DNA from: Azospirillum sp. B510
GTDB taxonomy: Bacteria; Pseudomonadota; Alphaproteobacteria; Azospirillales; Azospirillaceae
Direction of reading: 5' to 3'
NCBI RefSeq assembly: GCF_000010725.1
Contig: NC_013854.1
Span: 3,215,001-3,279,000 of the forward strand
Length of the DNA: 64,000 nt
The position numbers were made by a program, and so were the translations under genes. Positions 25,061 through 34,929 of the stretch are shown piece after piece. The first letter of the stretch is position 1, and each line of letters opens with the position of its first letter. The notes below the pieces were generated by a model, which was not told where the DNA came from, searched no databases, and worked only from the letters and a program-made list of their open reading frames with translations.

Positions 25061-26584
25061 ATGACCGCCCGCAAAGTCCGCGCACAGCCGTTCCGGCTGC
25101 CGGCCGCGATTGCGGTCCTGCTTGCTTGCGCCACCATGGCGGGCGGACCGCCCCCGGCGGCGGCGGAGGCGCGCTTCACCCCCGGCCCCTGCTGGTTCAC
25201 CGTGCCGGACGGTGAAGCCGCCCTGTGCGGAACGGTGACGGTCCCGGAACGGCGGGACCGTCCCAACAGCCGCGGCCTGCGCCTGCCGGTCGCCGTCCTG
25301 CTCAGCACCGCCCGCCAGCCGGCCCCCGACCCGGTGCTGTTCCTGGAGGGTGGCCCCGGCGCCTCCCCCTTCGGCAGCGGCGAGGCGACGGAGGAACGGA
25401 TGGAGGTGTGGTGGGAGCTGTCGGCCCCCTTCCGCCACACGCGCAACCTGATCCTGTTCGACCCGCGCGGTGTCGGCCGGGCGGAGCCGGACACCGATTG
25501 CCCGGAGCTGGACGCCGTCGGCGCCACCCGCGGCACCCGCCCCCTGACGCGCGAACAGCGGGCGGCGGCGGAGCGGGCCGCCGTCAGCGCCTGCGCCACG
25601 AGGCTGCAAACGGCGGGGCTGGACACCACCCAATTCTCCACCCCGGTCGCCGCGGAAGACGCGCTGGACATCGCCACGGCGCTGGGCGCCCAGCGCGTGA
25701 ACCTGTTCGCGGTTTCCTACGGCACGCGGGTCGGACTCGAGATCCTGAGGCGGCAGGGCGGGCGTGTCCGCACCGCCGTTCTCGACAGCGTCTATCCGCC
25801 CGATGTCAACGCGCAGGAGGAGATGGCCTGGCTGGCCCAACGCAGCTACCGCCGCCTGTTCGACGATTGCGCCGCCAACCGGGCCTGCCGCTCGGCCTTT
25901 CCCGATCTGGAAAAGCGCTTCCTCGGCCTGGTCGAGCGACTCGACCGCAACCCTGTCGACATCGTGGTCGGCGACCATGAAACCCGCCGCGTCCTGCGGC
26001 TGGCCGGGGGGGCGGCGATCGCCGCCGGGCTGGAGGCGATGGCGGTCAGCGAGGCGGTGCCGGCCGTGCCGGCGATGATCGACCGCGCCGTCCGCAACCA
26101 GTATTCCGCCCTCGCCGAATGGGCGCCGACCAATTGGCTGGGCGATCCGGAGGTCGCCGACGGGCTGGCCTTCTCCGTCGAATGCCGGGAGTCGGTGAAC
26201 ACCGCCGACCCGCTGAAGCGCGCCGACGGCGCCCGCCGCAACGCCCCCTACGGCCTGGTCGCCGCCGACGATCCCGGCCAGCGCGTCTGCCGCCTCTGGC
26301 CCGCCGGCCATCAGGAGCCGTCGGAACGGCTGCCGGTCGCCAGTCCGGTGCCGGTGCTGCTGCTGTCCGGCGCCTACGACCCCGTCACCCCGCCGGAATG
26401 GGGCGACCGTGCCGCCGCCACCCTGCCCAAGAGCCGCCATCTGGTCTTCCGCGCCGCCAGCCACATCGTGACCTCCAGCGAGGATTGCGCCATGGCCGCC
26501 GCGGTGACCTTCGTGGAACAGGAGACGGTGCCGGCCACCGTCTGTCCGGGAGCGGCCAAGCCGCCGGTGTTCGAGGGGCCGTGA
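25061..26584 (+). CDS. Secreted alpha/beta hydrolase (S33-like)
   Basis: A 507-residue protein related to tripeptidyl/prolyl aminopeptidases (SlpD/TAP group). A signal peptide ends at PPAAAEA, followed by the oxyanion motif FLEGGPGASPFG, the strand LILFDPRGVGRAEPD, the nucleophile elbow VSYGTRVG, a lid rich in cysteines, and a C-terminal TAP-like part with Asp in GAYDPVTPPEW and His in RAASHIV. The catalytic triad is complete. Six or more cysteines suggest a periplasmic, disulfide-stabilised enzyme. The true substrate may be a peptide or an ester. Confidence 0.85.
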   Translation: MTARKVRAQPFRLPAAIAVLLACATMAGGPPPAAAEARFTPGPCWFTVPDGEAALCGTVTVPERRDRPNSRGLRLPVAVLLSTARQPAPDPVLFLEGGPGASPFGSGEATEERMEVWWELSAPFRHTRNLILFDPRGVGRAEPDTDCPELDAVGATRGTRPLTREQRAAAERAAVSACATRLQTAGLDTTQFSTPVAAEDALDIATALGAQRVNLFAVSYGTRVGLEILRRQGGRVRTAVLDSVYPPDVNAQEEMAWLAQRSYRRLFDDCAANRACRSAFPDLEKRFLGLVERLDRNPVDIVVGDHETRRVLRLAGGAAIAAGLEAMAVSEAVPAVPAMIDRAVRNQYSALAEWAPTNWLGDPEVADGLAFSVECRESVNTADPLKRADGARRNAPYGLVAADDPGQRVCRLWPAGHQEPSERLPVASPVPVLLLSGAYDPVTPPEWGDRAAATLPKSRHLVFRAASHIVTSSEDCAMAAAVTFVEQETVPATVCPGAAKPPVFEGP

Positions 26585-26701
26585 GAGGGACCCTGGACGG
26601 GTGGCCCCGCCCTCGCCAAGGCTTCGCCGCGGTCCCTTTCCCTCCCCCGCCGCACAGGGGAGGTCAGGTCGGGGAGATGACCGCGACGGGAACCAGCTCT
26701 C

Positions 26702-28235
26702 TCACCGCCCCGGCGCGATCCGCCGGTAGCTCAGCGCCTCGGCGATGTGGCGGCGCCTGACCCCCTCCACCCCGTCCAGATCGGCCAGCGTCCGCCCCAC
26801 CCGCATCACCCGGTGATAGCCGCGGGCCGACAGCTTCAGCCGCTCCGCCGCTTCGGTCAACAGGGCGCGGCCGGGACCGTCGGGCGAGGCCACCCTCTCC
26901 AGCAGTTCGCCGTCGGCCTCGGCATTCGTCCGCACCGCCCGGCCAGCCGGGTAGGGACCGAAGCCGCCATAGCGTTCGGCCTGGACGGCGCGGGCGACGG
27001 CGACGCGGGCGGCGATGTCGGCACTGCCCTCCGCCGGCGGCGGCAGGCTGAGATCGGCGGGGCTGACCGCCGGCACATCGATATGCAGGTCGATGCGGTC
27101 GAACAGCGGCCCGCTGATCTTCGATTGATAGTCGGCGGCGCATTTCGGCGCGCGGGCGCAGGCGAGCGAGGCATCGTCGAGATGGCCGCAACGGCAGGGA
27201 TTCATCGCCGCCACCAGTTGCACGCGGGCCGGATAGGTCACATGGTGGTTGGCGCGGCTGACCACCGCCTTGCCGGTCTCCAGCGGCTGGCGCAGCGCCT
27301 CCAGCAGCGCGCGGGGGAATTCCGGCAGCTCGTCGAGGAAGAGAACGCCCTGATGCGCCAGGGAGATCTCGCCCGGCCTGGCCCGCGTGCCGCCGCCGAC
27401 CAGCGCCGGCAGGCTGGCCGACTGGTGCGGGGCGCGATAGGGGCGCTGGCGCAGCAGGCGCCCCTCCTCCAGCAGACCGCCGACGCTGTGGATCATCGAC
27501 ACCTCCAGCGCCTCCGCCGGGTCGAGCGGCGGCAGCAGGCCCGGCAGGCGGGCGGCCAGCATCGACTTGCCGGATCCGGGCGGGCCGATCATCAACAGAT
27601 TGTGCGATCCGGCGGCTGCGACCTCCAGCGCCCGCTTGGCGGTCTCGTTGCCCTTCACGTCGCGCAGGTCGGGCGGCGGCGCGTCCCGTTCCTGCATCCG
27701 CGGCTTGGGCGGGGTCAGCACCTGGGTGCCCTTGAAATGGTTGATCAGCGCCAGCAGGTTGGCCGGCGCCAGCACGTCCAGATCGGGACCGGCCCAGGCC
27801 GCCTCCCCGCCGCAAGCGGCCGGACAGATCAGCCCGCGGTCGTTGGCCAGCGCATCGATGGCGGCGGGCAGCACGCCGGCCACCGGGGTCAGGGCGCCGT
27901 CCAGCGCCAGCTCCCCCAGCGCGACATAGCGGGCGATCTCCGCGTCGGGCAGCACGCCCATCACCGTCAAGAGGCCGAGCGCGATCGGCAGGTCGAAATG
28001 GCTGCCTTCCTTCAACACGTCGGCGGGGGCGAGATTGACGGTGATGCGCTTGGCCGGCAGCGCCAGCCCCAGCGCATGCAGGGCGGCACGAACCCGCTCC
28101 CGGCTTTCGCCGACCGCCTTGTCGGGCAGGCCGACGACGGTGAAGGCGACGATTCCCCCGGACATCTGGACCTGGACGTCGATCCCCAGCACCTCGATGC
28201 CCTGGAACGCGACGGTGTTGATGCGGGCGACCAAG
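26702..28235 (-). CDS. comM: YifB/ComM family Mg-chelatase-like AAA+ ATPase
   Basis: A 511-residue ATPase homologous to ComM, a helicase that drives branch migration in natural transformation. It has an N-terminal ChlI-type domain (NTVAFQGIEV, VVGLPDKAVGESRERV), Walker A MIGPPGSGKSMLA, Walker B GVLFLDELPEFPRALLE, and a cysteine-rich patch NPCRCGHLDDASLAC. The TTG at 28235 follows GAGGG and gives the standard N-terminus. The 3' end faces the hydrolase gene (117 bases between stops). Confidence 0.93.
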
Positions 28236-28464
28236 GCGGACCCTCGTTGTGCAACCTCTTTGACTGCGAATGTATGACGGGAGTGGAACGGAACGGTCAA
28301 TCCCATTTGGCGAGGATGGCCGCGACGGTTTTCATCCCAAGGTGTATTTCCGGGCTCGCATAGGGATTCCCGTTTTAAAATTCATTTATCTAGTAGAGTT
28401 ATAGAATTTATGTGCATATCTTTATCGTATAAATTTTTAAAACACACAAAGGTTAGAGAGGCCC

Positions 28465-29721
28465 ATGCGTCGTTTCCATCTTTCCGCCATCGCCGGGCTG
28501 GTGCTGGCCGCAAGCGTCCCGCACACCGCCGCCGCGACCGACGGCTATTTCACCCATGGGGTGGGAACCCAAGCCAAGGGCATGGCCGGGGCGGCCATCG
28601 CCTATCCCAAGGAGGCCCTGTCCATCGCCGTGAACCCGGCCAGCGCGACCGCGCTTGGCAACCGGTTCGATATCGGCGCCGAATATTTCCGCCCGACCCG
28701 CAGCAGCACGATCCGCGGCAACGGCTTCGGCCCCGACCAGAGCTTCGGCGGCAACGACAAGGGCGCGTTCTACATTCCGGATCTGGGATATGTCCGCCAG
28801 ATCGACGACCGGCTGGCGGTCGGGCTGGCGGTCTACGGCAATGGCGGCATGAATACCGACTACCGCGACAATCCCTATGCCCGGTTCGGGGCGACCGGAA
28901 AGGCGGGCGTCGATCTTCAGCAGCTGTTCCTGTCGCCGACCGTCGCCTACCGGATCGCCGAGGGCCACAGCCTCGGCATCGCGCTGAACATCGTCAACAC
29001 GCGCTTCAAGGCCCAGGGCATCGGCGCCTTCGCCCGCTTGTCGGAACAGCCCTCGGCGGTGTCGAACAAGGACCGCGACGATGCCTGGGGCGCCGGGCTG
29101 CGGATCGGCTGGCTGGGCCAGCTCACCCCCTGGCTGTCGGTCGGCGCCTCCTGGCAATCGAAGAGCCATGGCGGCAGCTTGCGGAAATACCGGGGCCTGT
29201 TCGCCGACCAGGGGGATTTCGACGTTCCCGCCGCCTATGGCGTCGGCATCGCGGTGAAGGCGTCGGAGGCGCTCGACATCGCCGTCGATGTGCGGCGGAT
29301 CGCCTACAGCGATGTCGGGGCGGTCGGCAACGACTTCCAGCGCCTGTTCACCGGCAAGGCCCTCGGCTCCGACGACGGCCCCGGCTTCGGCTGGAAGGAC
29401 ACCACCTCGATCAAGATCGGCGCGAATTACCGCATCGGGCCGGATTGGCAGGTCCGCGCCGGCTACGGCTACACCACCCAGCCGATCCCGCGCGGCCAGA
29501 CCTTTCTGAACATCCTGGCGCCGGGCGCCATCCAGCACCAGATCACCGCCGGCGCGACCTGGAGCGCCACCAAGGACATCGATGTCAGCGTCTATGGCCT
29601 GTACGGGCTGCCGGCGTCGGTCAAGGGCTCCGGCTCCATTCCCGGCGCGTTCGGCGGAGGCGAGGCCAACATCCGGCTGAGCGAGGTCGCGCTGGGCGGC
29701 GGACTAGCCTGGCGGTTCTGA
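28465..29721 (+). CDS. FadL/OmpP1/TodX-family outer-membrane protein
   Basis: A 418-residue protein with a signal peptide (VPHTAAA) and the diagnostic mature start TDGYFTHGVGTQAKGMAGA, in which asparagine/glycine-rich N-terminal residues form the FadL hatch. Beta-strand periodicity runs to the C-terminal aromatic WRF. FadL-type proteins take up hydrophobic compounds, fatty acids or aromatics, across the outer membrane. It is monocistronic, preceded by an AT-rich promoter region (28380-28450) and GAGAGG, and followed by a long hairpin. Confidence 0.9.
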   Translation: MRRFHLSAIAGLVLAASVPHTAAATDGYFTHGVGTQAKGMAGAAIAYPKEALSIAVNPASATALGNRFDIGAEYFRPTRSSTIRGNGFGPDQSFGGNDKGAFYIPDLGYVRQIDDRLAVGLAVYGNGGMNTDYRDNPYARFGATGKAGVDLQQLFLSPTVAYRIAEGHSLGIALNIVNTRFKAQGIGAFARLSEQPSAVSNKDRDDAWGAGLRIGWLGQLTPWLSVGASWQSKSHGGSLRKYRGLFADQGDFDVPAAYGVGIAVKASEALDIAVDVRRIAYSDVGAVGNDFQRLFTGKALGSDDGPGFGWKDTTSIKIGANYRIGPDWQVRAGYGYTTQPIPRGQTFLNILAPGAIQHQITAGATWSATKDIDVSVYGLYGLPASVKGSGSIPGAFGGGEANIRLSEVALGGGLAWRF

Positions 29722-29730
29722 CCCCCGCAT

Positions 29731-29803
29731 CCCCGCATCGTCACCAAACGCCTTTATATTAGAAAGTATTTATGCAAGAAAGGCGAGCCATGACGATGCG
29801 GGG
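29731..29803 (+). repeat. Large nested hairpin between fadL-like and YeeE-like genes
   Basis: CCCCGCATCGTCA (29731-29743) pairs perfectly with TGACGATGCGGGG (29791-29803). Inside, CGCCTTT (29749-29755) pairs with AAAGGCG (29779-29785), leaving an AT-rich 23-base loop. It may end the upstream transcript or act on mRNA stability. Confidence 0.6.
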
Positions 29804-29841
29804 GCGGCTACAACCGCCGGAACTGGAACCGAGAGGATGCG

Positions 29842-30258
29842 ATGGCGGGTACGATAGCTGGTGCGATCGAGGCGTTGGCCGGTGGCGCGCTGATCGGCGC
29901 GGCGGCGGCGGGGTTGCTGCTGGTGAATGGGCGGATCGCCGGGATCAGCGGCATCCTGGCGCGCGCGGTTCGTCCGGGGGCGGCCCCCTGGCAATGGGCC
30001 TTCGTCGCCGGCCTGCTCGCCGCCGGGCTGGCCGCCCGTCTGTGGGGGATCGAACCGGCGCCGGCCTTCGCGCTGCTGCCGCTGCCGCTGCTGATCGCCG
30101 CCGGTCTGCTCGTCGGCATCGGCACCCGCATCGGCTCGGGCTGCACCAGCGGGCATGGCGTCTGCGGGCTGGCCAACCTGTCGCCGCGCTCGCTGGTCGC
30201 CACGCTGACCTTCATGGCCGTCGCCGCCGCGACGGTCTTCGTCACCCGCCATCTGTAG
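29842..30258 (+). CDS. YeeE/YedE family protein, first half-transporter
   Basis: A 138-residue membrane protein with about four helices and the family cysteine motif [19 protein letters not shown]. This group (PmpA/PmpB, TsuA-like) transports thiosulfate or other sulfur compounds; the conserved cysteines relay the substrate. The second half is encoded by the next gene, ten bases on. A GAGAGG site lies upstream of the ATG. Confidence 0.88.
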   Translation: MAGTIAGAIEALAGGALIGAAAAGLLLVNGRIAGISGILARAVRPGAAPWQWAFVAGLLAAGLAARLWGIEPAPAFALLPLPLLIAAGLLVGIGTRIGSGCTSGHGVCGLANLSPRSLVATLTFMAVAAATVFVTRHL

Positions 30259-30268
30259 GAGAGCGGCC

Positions 30269-30697
30269 ATGCGCAGCCTCACCGCCATCCTCTTCGGCTT
30301 CGTCTTCGGGCTTGGGCTGATCATCGCCGGAATGACCGATCCGGCGCGGGTCCTGGCCTTTCTCGATGTCGCCGGCGCCTGGGATCCGACCCTGGCCTTC
30401 GTCATGACCGGCGCCATCGCCGTCGCCGCCCCGGCCTTCGCCATCGCCCGCCGCAAACCGGTCGCGGCGCTGGGCGACCCCATCGCCCTGCCCGACCGCC
30501 GGCACATCGATGGCCGTCTGGTCGGCGGGGCCGCCCTGTTCGGGCTGGGCTGGGGGCTGGCCGGCATCTGCCCCGGCCCGGCCCTGGTGCTGCTGGGCAA
30601 TGACGGGCTGTCGGCCCTGCTGTTCGTGGCGGCCCTGCTCGCCGGCGGCGGCATCGCCGATGTCCTGCTGAGGCTTCCGCACCGGCAGCGGACCTGA
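30269..30697 (+). CDS. YeeE/YedE family protein, second half-transporter
   Basis: A 142-residue membrane protein complementing the preceding half. It has GLIIAGMTDPARVLAFLDV and the single-cysteine motif GLGWGLAGICPGPALV. Together the pair forms one DUF395 transporter with two-fold pseudo-symmetry; in many bacteria the two are fused. No sulfurtransferase or ArsR regulator lies next to it here. Confidence 0.88.
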   Translation: MRSLTAILFGFVFGLGLIIAGMTDPARVLAFLDVAGAWDPTLAFVMTGAIAVAAPAFAIARRKPVAALGDPIALPDRRHIDGRLVGGAALFGLGWGLAGICPGPALVLLGNDGLSALLFVAALLAGGGIADVLLRLPHRQRT

Positions 30698-30815
30698 GCC
30701 CGCCACACCGCGTAAGCGTCCGTCGCATGGCTCCCGCCACGCCGGACGGGGTTGGTGAAGAAAATCCGCCGGCTTATGTTGGTTTGACCAATCACCCCGG
30801 CGGGAAGAGGCACGC

Positions 30816-31562
30816 GTGCAACTGCATCTCAGCACCTGGAGCGAGGTCGAGTCCTATCTGAAGACCTCCAAGGGCATCATCATGCCGATCGGCTCGACCG
30901 AGCAGCATGGGCCGAACGGACTGGTCGGCACCGACGCCATCTGCGCCGAGGTGATCGCGCGGGGCGTCGGCGACGCCACCGGCGCGCTGGTCGGCCCGAC
31001 GATCCCGGTCGGCATGGCGGTCCATCACATGGAATTCCCCGGCTCGATGACGCTGAAGCCGTCCACCCTGATCGCCGTGCTGCGCGACTATGTCGGCTCG
31101 CTGGTCGAACACGGGTTCGCGCGCTTCTTCTTCGTCAACGGCCATGGCGGCAACATCGCCACCATCCGCGCCGCCTTCTACGAGATCCATGCGGAGAACC
31201 GGGCGCAGCGCGGCCGCGAGGCGCCGGACCTGCGCTGCGCCCTGGTGAACTGGTGGGAGAATGCCGAGGTCGGCCGGCTGTCGCGCGAGCTGTACCAGGG
31301 CAAGGAGGGGTCGCACGCCACCCCCAGCGAGGTGGCGCTGACCCAATACGCCTATCCCGACTCGATCAAGACCGTGGCGATGGAGCCGGAACAGGCGCCG
31401 GCCGGCGGCTTCCACGACGCCCGCGACTTCCGCCGCCGCTATCCCGACGGCCGCATCGGCTCCGCCCCCGGCCTCGCCCGGCCCGAGCATGGCCGGCGCC
31501 TGTACGAGGCGGCGGTCGGCGCCATCGCCGCCCAGTACCGCGGTTTCCTGACGGAAGAATAA
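30816..31562 (+). CDS. Creatininase family amidohydrolase
   Basis: A 248-residue metal-dependent hydrolase. The conserved N-terminal IIMPIGSTEQHGPNGLVGTDA supplies Glu and His ligands, and FFVNGHGGN supplies a further His. The late motif EGSHATPSEVALTQY includes the Glu/His pair of the family. Family members act on creatinine, formamide pyrimidines or the mycofactocin precursor; neighbours do not decide between them. The start is GTG with a GGAAGAGG site. Confidence 0.87.
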   Translation: MQLHLSTWSEVESYLKTSKGIIMPIGSTEQHGPNGLVGTDAICAEVIARGVGDATGALVGPTIPVGMAVHHMEFPGSMTLKPSTLIAVLRDYVGSLVEHGFARFFFVNGHGGNIATIRAAFYEIHAENRAQRGREAPDLRCALVNWWENAEVGRLSRELYQGKEGSHATPSEVALTQYAYPDSIKTVAMEPEQAPAGGFHDARDFRRRYPDGRIGSAPGLARPEHGRRLYEAAVGAIAAQYRGFLTEE

Positions 31563-31602
31563 GGGGCGGTCACGGCGCCGCGGAGCTTCTTCGCCCCGCA
31601 AG

Positions 31603-31631
31603 TTGATTCGGCGGTCGGACCTGCCTAAATT
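31603..31631 (+). promoter_or_regulatory. Putative promoter of hrcA-grpE
   Basis: TTGATT (31603-31608), a 17-base spacer and TAAATT (31626-31631) lie 82 bases before the hrcA ATG. No CIRCE-like inverted repeat (TTAGCACTC-N9-GAGTGCTAA) is visible here. Confidence 0.5.
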
Positions 31632-31713
31632 CGGACCGGTTGACGGACTTCCCCGTCCGCGACCGCCGAGCCCGAACGGAAGCACGACCGCCCTAGTCCA
31701 TGATCAACGGCCC

Positions 31714-32754
31714 ATGATCAACGAGCTGAACCAGCGATCGCGCGAGATCTTCCGGCTGATCGTCGACGCCTATGTCGCGTCGGGCGAGCCGGTCGGCTCG
31801 CGCACGATCTCGCGGCGGCTTGGCATGGCCCTGTCGCCCGCGACCATCCGCAACGTGATGGCCGACCTGGAGGAGCAGGGGCTGCTCTATGCCCCGCACA
31901 CCTCGGCCGGCCGCATCCCGACCGACGCCGGCCTGCGCATGTTCGTCGACGGCCTGCTGGAGATCGGGTCGCTGACCGAGGACGAGCGCGCCTCGATCGA
32001 GGCGAAATGCTCCGCCTCCGGCCGCGCCTTCGCCGACGTGCTGGGCGAGGCGTCGACCATGCTGTCCGGCCTGTCGCACTGCGCCGGCCTGGTGGTGGCG
32101 CCCAAGACCGACCGGCCGCTGAAACACATCGAGTTCGTGTCGCTCGGCCCCGGCCGCGCCCTGGTCGTCCTGGTGAACGAGGACGGGCTGGTCGAGAACC
32201 GGGTGATCGAGGTGCCGCTGGGGGTTCCGACCTCCACCCTGCAAACGGTGTCGAACTTCCTCAGCGCCAAGCTCGCCGGCCGCACGCTGGACGAGGCCCG
32301 GCAGGAGGTCATGCAGGAGATCGAACAGCAGAAGACCCAGCTGGACGAGCTGTCGCGCAAGGTGGTCGCCGCCGGGCTGGCCACCTGGGCCGGCAGCGCC
32401 GGAGCCAACGCCGGCCAGCTGATCGTCCGCGGCCAGTCCCGCCTGCTGGAGGACGTCACGGCGCTCTCCGACCTGGAACGCGTGCGCGGCCTGTTCGAGG
32501 CGCTGGAGACCAAGGAGACGATGCTGCGCATGCTGGACGCCACCGGGCGCGGCGACGGCGTGCAGATCTTCATCGGCGCGGAGAATGTGCTGTTCAGCCA
32601 TTCCGGCTGTTCGATGATCATCTCGCCCTTCCAGAACAGCCGCGAGCAGGTGATCGGCGCCATCGGCGTCATCGGCCCGACCCGCCTGAATTACGCCCGC
32701 ATCATTCCGCTGGTGGATTACACCGCCAAGGTGGTCAGCCGGCTGATCGGCTGA
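31714..32754 (+). CDS. hrcA: Heat-inducible transcription repressor HrcA
   Basis: A 346-residue repressor of class I heat-shock genes that binds CIRCE operators and depends on GroESL for folding. The N-terminal winged helix contains SGEPVGSRTISRRL and LSPATIRNVMADLEEQGLL. The C-terminal domain ends with IGVIGPTRLNYARIIPLVDY. The ATG at 31714 gives the canonical start MINELNQRSREIFRLIV. grpE follows after 51 bases, a standard arrangement. Confidence 0.96.
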   Translation: MINELNQRSREIFRLIVDAYVASGEPVGSRTISRRLGMALSPATIRNVMADLEEQGLLYAPHTSAGRIPTDAGLRMFVDGLLEIGSLTEDERASIEAKCSASGRAFADVLGEASTMLSGLSHCAGLVVAPKTDRPLKHIEFVSLGPGRALVVLVNEDGLVENRVIEVPLGVPTSTLQTVSNFLSAKLAGRTLDEARQEVMQEIEQQKTQLDELSRKVVAAGLATWAGSAGANAGQLIVRGQSRLLEDVTALSDLERVRGLFEALETKETMLRMLDATGRGDGVQIFIGAENVLFSHSGCSMIISPFQNSREQVIGAIGVIGPTRLNYARIIPLVDYTAKVVSRLIG

Positions 32755-32805
32755 CCATCGCTCCCACCCCCCTCCGCCTTTGACCAAGCAAGAATTGAGA
32801 AAACC

Positions 32806-33423
32806 ATGAGCGAAGAGCAGAACAAGCCCTCCGACGCCACGGCCGAGCCGACCGAGACCACCGCCGACACCGCCGCCGCCAGCCAGACGGATGCCGGCCA
32901 GGCGGGCTCCGGTTCTCCCGAGGACCGCGTCGCCAAGCTGGAGGCCGAAGTCGCCAGCCTGAAGGACCAGCTGCTGCGCGCCATGGCGGAGACGGAGAAC
33001 ACCCGCCGCCGCGCCCAGCGTGACCGCGAGGATGCCACCAAGTTCGCGGTGTCCAGCTTCGCCAAGGAACTGGTGTCGGTCGCCGACAATCTGCGCCGCG
33101 CGCTCGACGCCGTGCCGGCCGAAGGCCGCGAGCGGGACGAGATGCTGAAAGGCCTCGCCGTCGGTGTCGAGGCGACCGAACGCCAACTGTTCGCCGCCTT
33201 CGACCGCGCCGGCATCAAGAAGCTGGACCCGGCCGGCGAACCGTTCGACCCCAACTTCCATCAGGTGATGTTCGAGATCGAGAATACCGGCAAGGCGGCC
33301 GGCACCGTCGTCCAGGTGCTGCAACCCGGCTACACCATCCATGGCCGGCTGCTGCGCGAAGCGATGGTCGGCGTCGCCAAGGGCGGCGACGCCGGCGCGC
33401 AACATGTCGATACGAAGGCGTGA
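32806..33423 (+). CDS. grpE: Nucleotide exchange factor GrpE
   Basis: A 205-residue cochaperone that releases ADP from DnaK. An acidic, Thr/Ala-rich disordered N-terminus (about 40 residues) leads into the long dimerisation helix (KLEAEVASLKDQLLRAMAE, TENTRRRAQRDREDA) and the C-terminal beta domain with EPFDPNFHQVMFE and VVQVLQPGYTIHGRLLREA. dnaK and dnaJ are not in the window. Confidence 0.97.
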   Translation: MSEEQNKPSDATAEPTETTADTAAASQTDAGQAGSGSPEDRVAKLEAEVASLKDQLLRAMAETENTRRRAQRDREDATKFAVSSFAKELVSVADNLRRALDAVPAEGRERDEMLKGLAVGVEATERQLFAAFDRAGIKKLDPAGEPFDPNFHQVMFEIENTGKAAGTVVQVLQPGYTIHGRLLREAMVGVAKGGDAGAQHVDTKA

Positions 33424-33441
33424 CAGGTTGATTTCCAACAG

Positions 33442-33484
33442 CCCCCCGGTTCGACGGCGATGCCGCCGGGCCGGGGGGTTCCGT
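33442..33484 (+). terminator. Probable terminator after grpE
   Basis: CCCCCCGG (33442-33449) pairs with CCGGGGGG (33471-33478), enclosing a smaller ACGGCGATGCCG hairpin. A short TTCCGTT tail follows. Confidence 0.6.
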
Positions 33485-33593
33485 TATTCGAAATACGGGA
33501 TACCAGAGGTTGACGGTCGGCGGTAAAGTGCCTAGGCCTGTCCCGTTGATTTCCCGGACCGATTTCCGGGCCGAGCAAGCGGAGCCGCCGACC

Positions 33594-33959
33594 ATGCCCA
33601 AGAATGTCCTGACCGTCGACGATTCCAAGACCATCCGCGACATGGTCGGCTTCACGCTGAAAGGCGCCGGCTATGAGGTGGCGGAGGCGCCGGACGGGAA
33701 TGCCGGTCTGGCCCTGGTCAACCAGCGCAGGTTCGACTGCATCATCACCGACCTGAACATGCCGGGCCTGGACGGGCTGGCCCTGACCCGCGCCATCCGC
33801 GCCTCGGCCACCAACCGCGCCACCCCGGTCCTGCTGCTGACCACCGAAGCCGACCCCACCAAGAAGACCGCCGGCCGCGAAGCCGGCGCCACCGGCTGGC
33901 TGGTGAAGCCCTTCAACCCGGAAAAGCTGGTCGAGACGGTGCGGAAGGTCTGTCCGTAA
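33594..33959 (+). CDS. CheY-like single-domain response regulator
   Basis: A 121-residue receiver domain without output: acidic pair in VLTVDDSKTIR, phosphoacceptor Asp in CIITDLNMPGLDGL, Thr in VLLLTTEADP and Lys in WLVKPFNPEKL. The sequence resembles chemotaxis CheY. No histidine kinase or other che gene is adjacent; the chemoreceptor at 20.2-21.9 kb is distant. Confidence 0.92.
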   Translation: MPKNVLTVDDSKTIRDMVGFTLKGAGYEVAEAPDGNAGLALVNQRRFDCIITDLNMPGLDGLALTRAIRASATNRATPVLLLTTEADPTKKTAGREAGATGWLVKPFNPEKLVETVRKVCP

Positions 33960-33966
33960 GGATGGT

Positions 33967-34851
33967 TCAGGAAGGCGCCACCCGCCGCGCTACCAGAAAT
34001 TCCCCATCCGGGTCATGCGCGGCGAAACGCCGCTGCGCCGTCCCGCGATCGGCAACCGCGTAGCAATAGACGCAGCCGTGCGGGCAGCTGTCGTAATCGC
34101 CGATGTCGCGGCTTTCGGCGCACAGGCAACCGGGCCGGTTGCCCTTCTCCCGCGCGGCCACCGGATACCCCGCGACATCCGACAGCCGCAACGCATCGAC
34201 GCAGCGGGCCGGCGCCGTGCCGGGGATGCCCACCAGCTCGGGCTGGGTGCAGAGCGTCAGCGCCATCCCCTCCCCCGCCGCGATCCCGGCCAACTCCGCC
34301 AGCAGCGCGCGTTTCTCCGCCGCCGCCGGATCGCGCCAGCCGATGCCGGCGGCGGCGAGGTTGCTCGCGGTCTTGCGGTAGGGCTGGAGAAAGGACACCA
34401 CCACCTCGTCCGTCACCCCGCGCAGCGCCCGCGCGATCCGGGCGAAACTCCCGCGGTGCCAGTTCGGCGGCGTCGCGTCGGTCAGCAGGATGGGGTCGTA
34501 GCGCCAGACCGCGGCGCGCGGCCCCCAACGGTCGCGCACCCGCGCCAGATGACCGACCGCCGTCTCCCAGGCCGGGACCGAGCGCTCCAGCGCGGTCGGC
34601 AATCCGGTGACGCTGTACTGCGCGATGAAGGGAAAGCCCCGCTCCGCCACGCTGTCCAGCGCGCCGAGGAACGGCCCCAGATTCTTGGTCCAGAAGATGA
34701 ACCCATCCACCGCCGGCCGGGTCAGGTCGATGCGATGGGTCTGGCCGCCGTAAGGATTGACCATCCGGCAATGGCCGGCGTCGAGGCGGTTCAGGAACCA
34801 GCGCCCGTAGAAGGCGGGGATGTCTGTCTTGTAGCTGGCGGAGATGATCAT
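33967..34851 (-). CDS. DUF1848 family protein, probable Fe-S protein
   Basis: A 294-residue protein of DUF1848, starting MIISASYKTDIPAFYGRWF. The C-terminal cluster GCLCAESRDIGDYDSCPHGC followed by VYCYA supplies five to six cysteines in a radical-SAM-like arrangement (CxxxC-x-YC), so an iron-sulfur cluster is likely. Internal segments FIFWTKNLGPF and WRYDPILLTD are family markers. The biochemical role is unknown. The ATG at 34851 gives the conserved start. It is downstream of the NifU-type gene on the same strand. Confidence 0.82.
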   Translation of the reverse strand: MIISASYKTDIPAFYGRWFLNRLDAGHCRMVNPYGGQTHRIDLTRPAVDGFIFWTKNLGPFLGALDSVAERGFPFIAQYSVTGLPTALERSVPAWETAVGHLARVRDRWGPRAAVWRYDPILLTDATPPNWHRGSFARIARALRGVTDEVVVSFLQPYRKTASNLAAAGIGWRDPAAAEKRALLAELAGIAAGEGMALTLCTQPELVGIPGTAPARCVDALRLSDVAGYPVAAREKGNRPGCLCAESRDIGDYDSCPHGCVYCYAVADRGTAQRRFAAHDPDGEFLVARRVAPS

Positions 34852-34929
34852 GCGAGCCAGCATGGGAATGCCGGCCCGCCACATCAAGGGCGGACCGGCA
34901 TCGGCCCAATATAGCCCCAAAGGCGATCC

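Noticed and set aside
31563..31713. CIRCE operator upstream of hrcA
   Set aside because: No inverted repeat resembling TTAGCACTC-N9-GAGTGCTAA is present.
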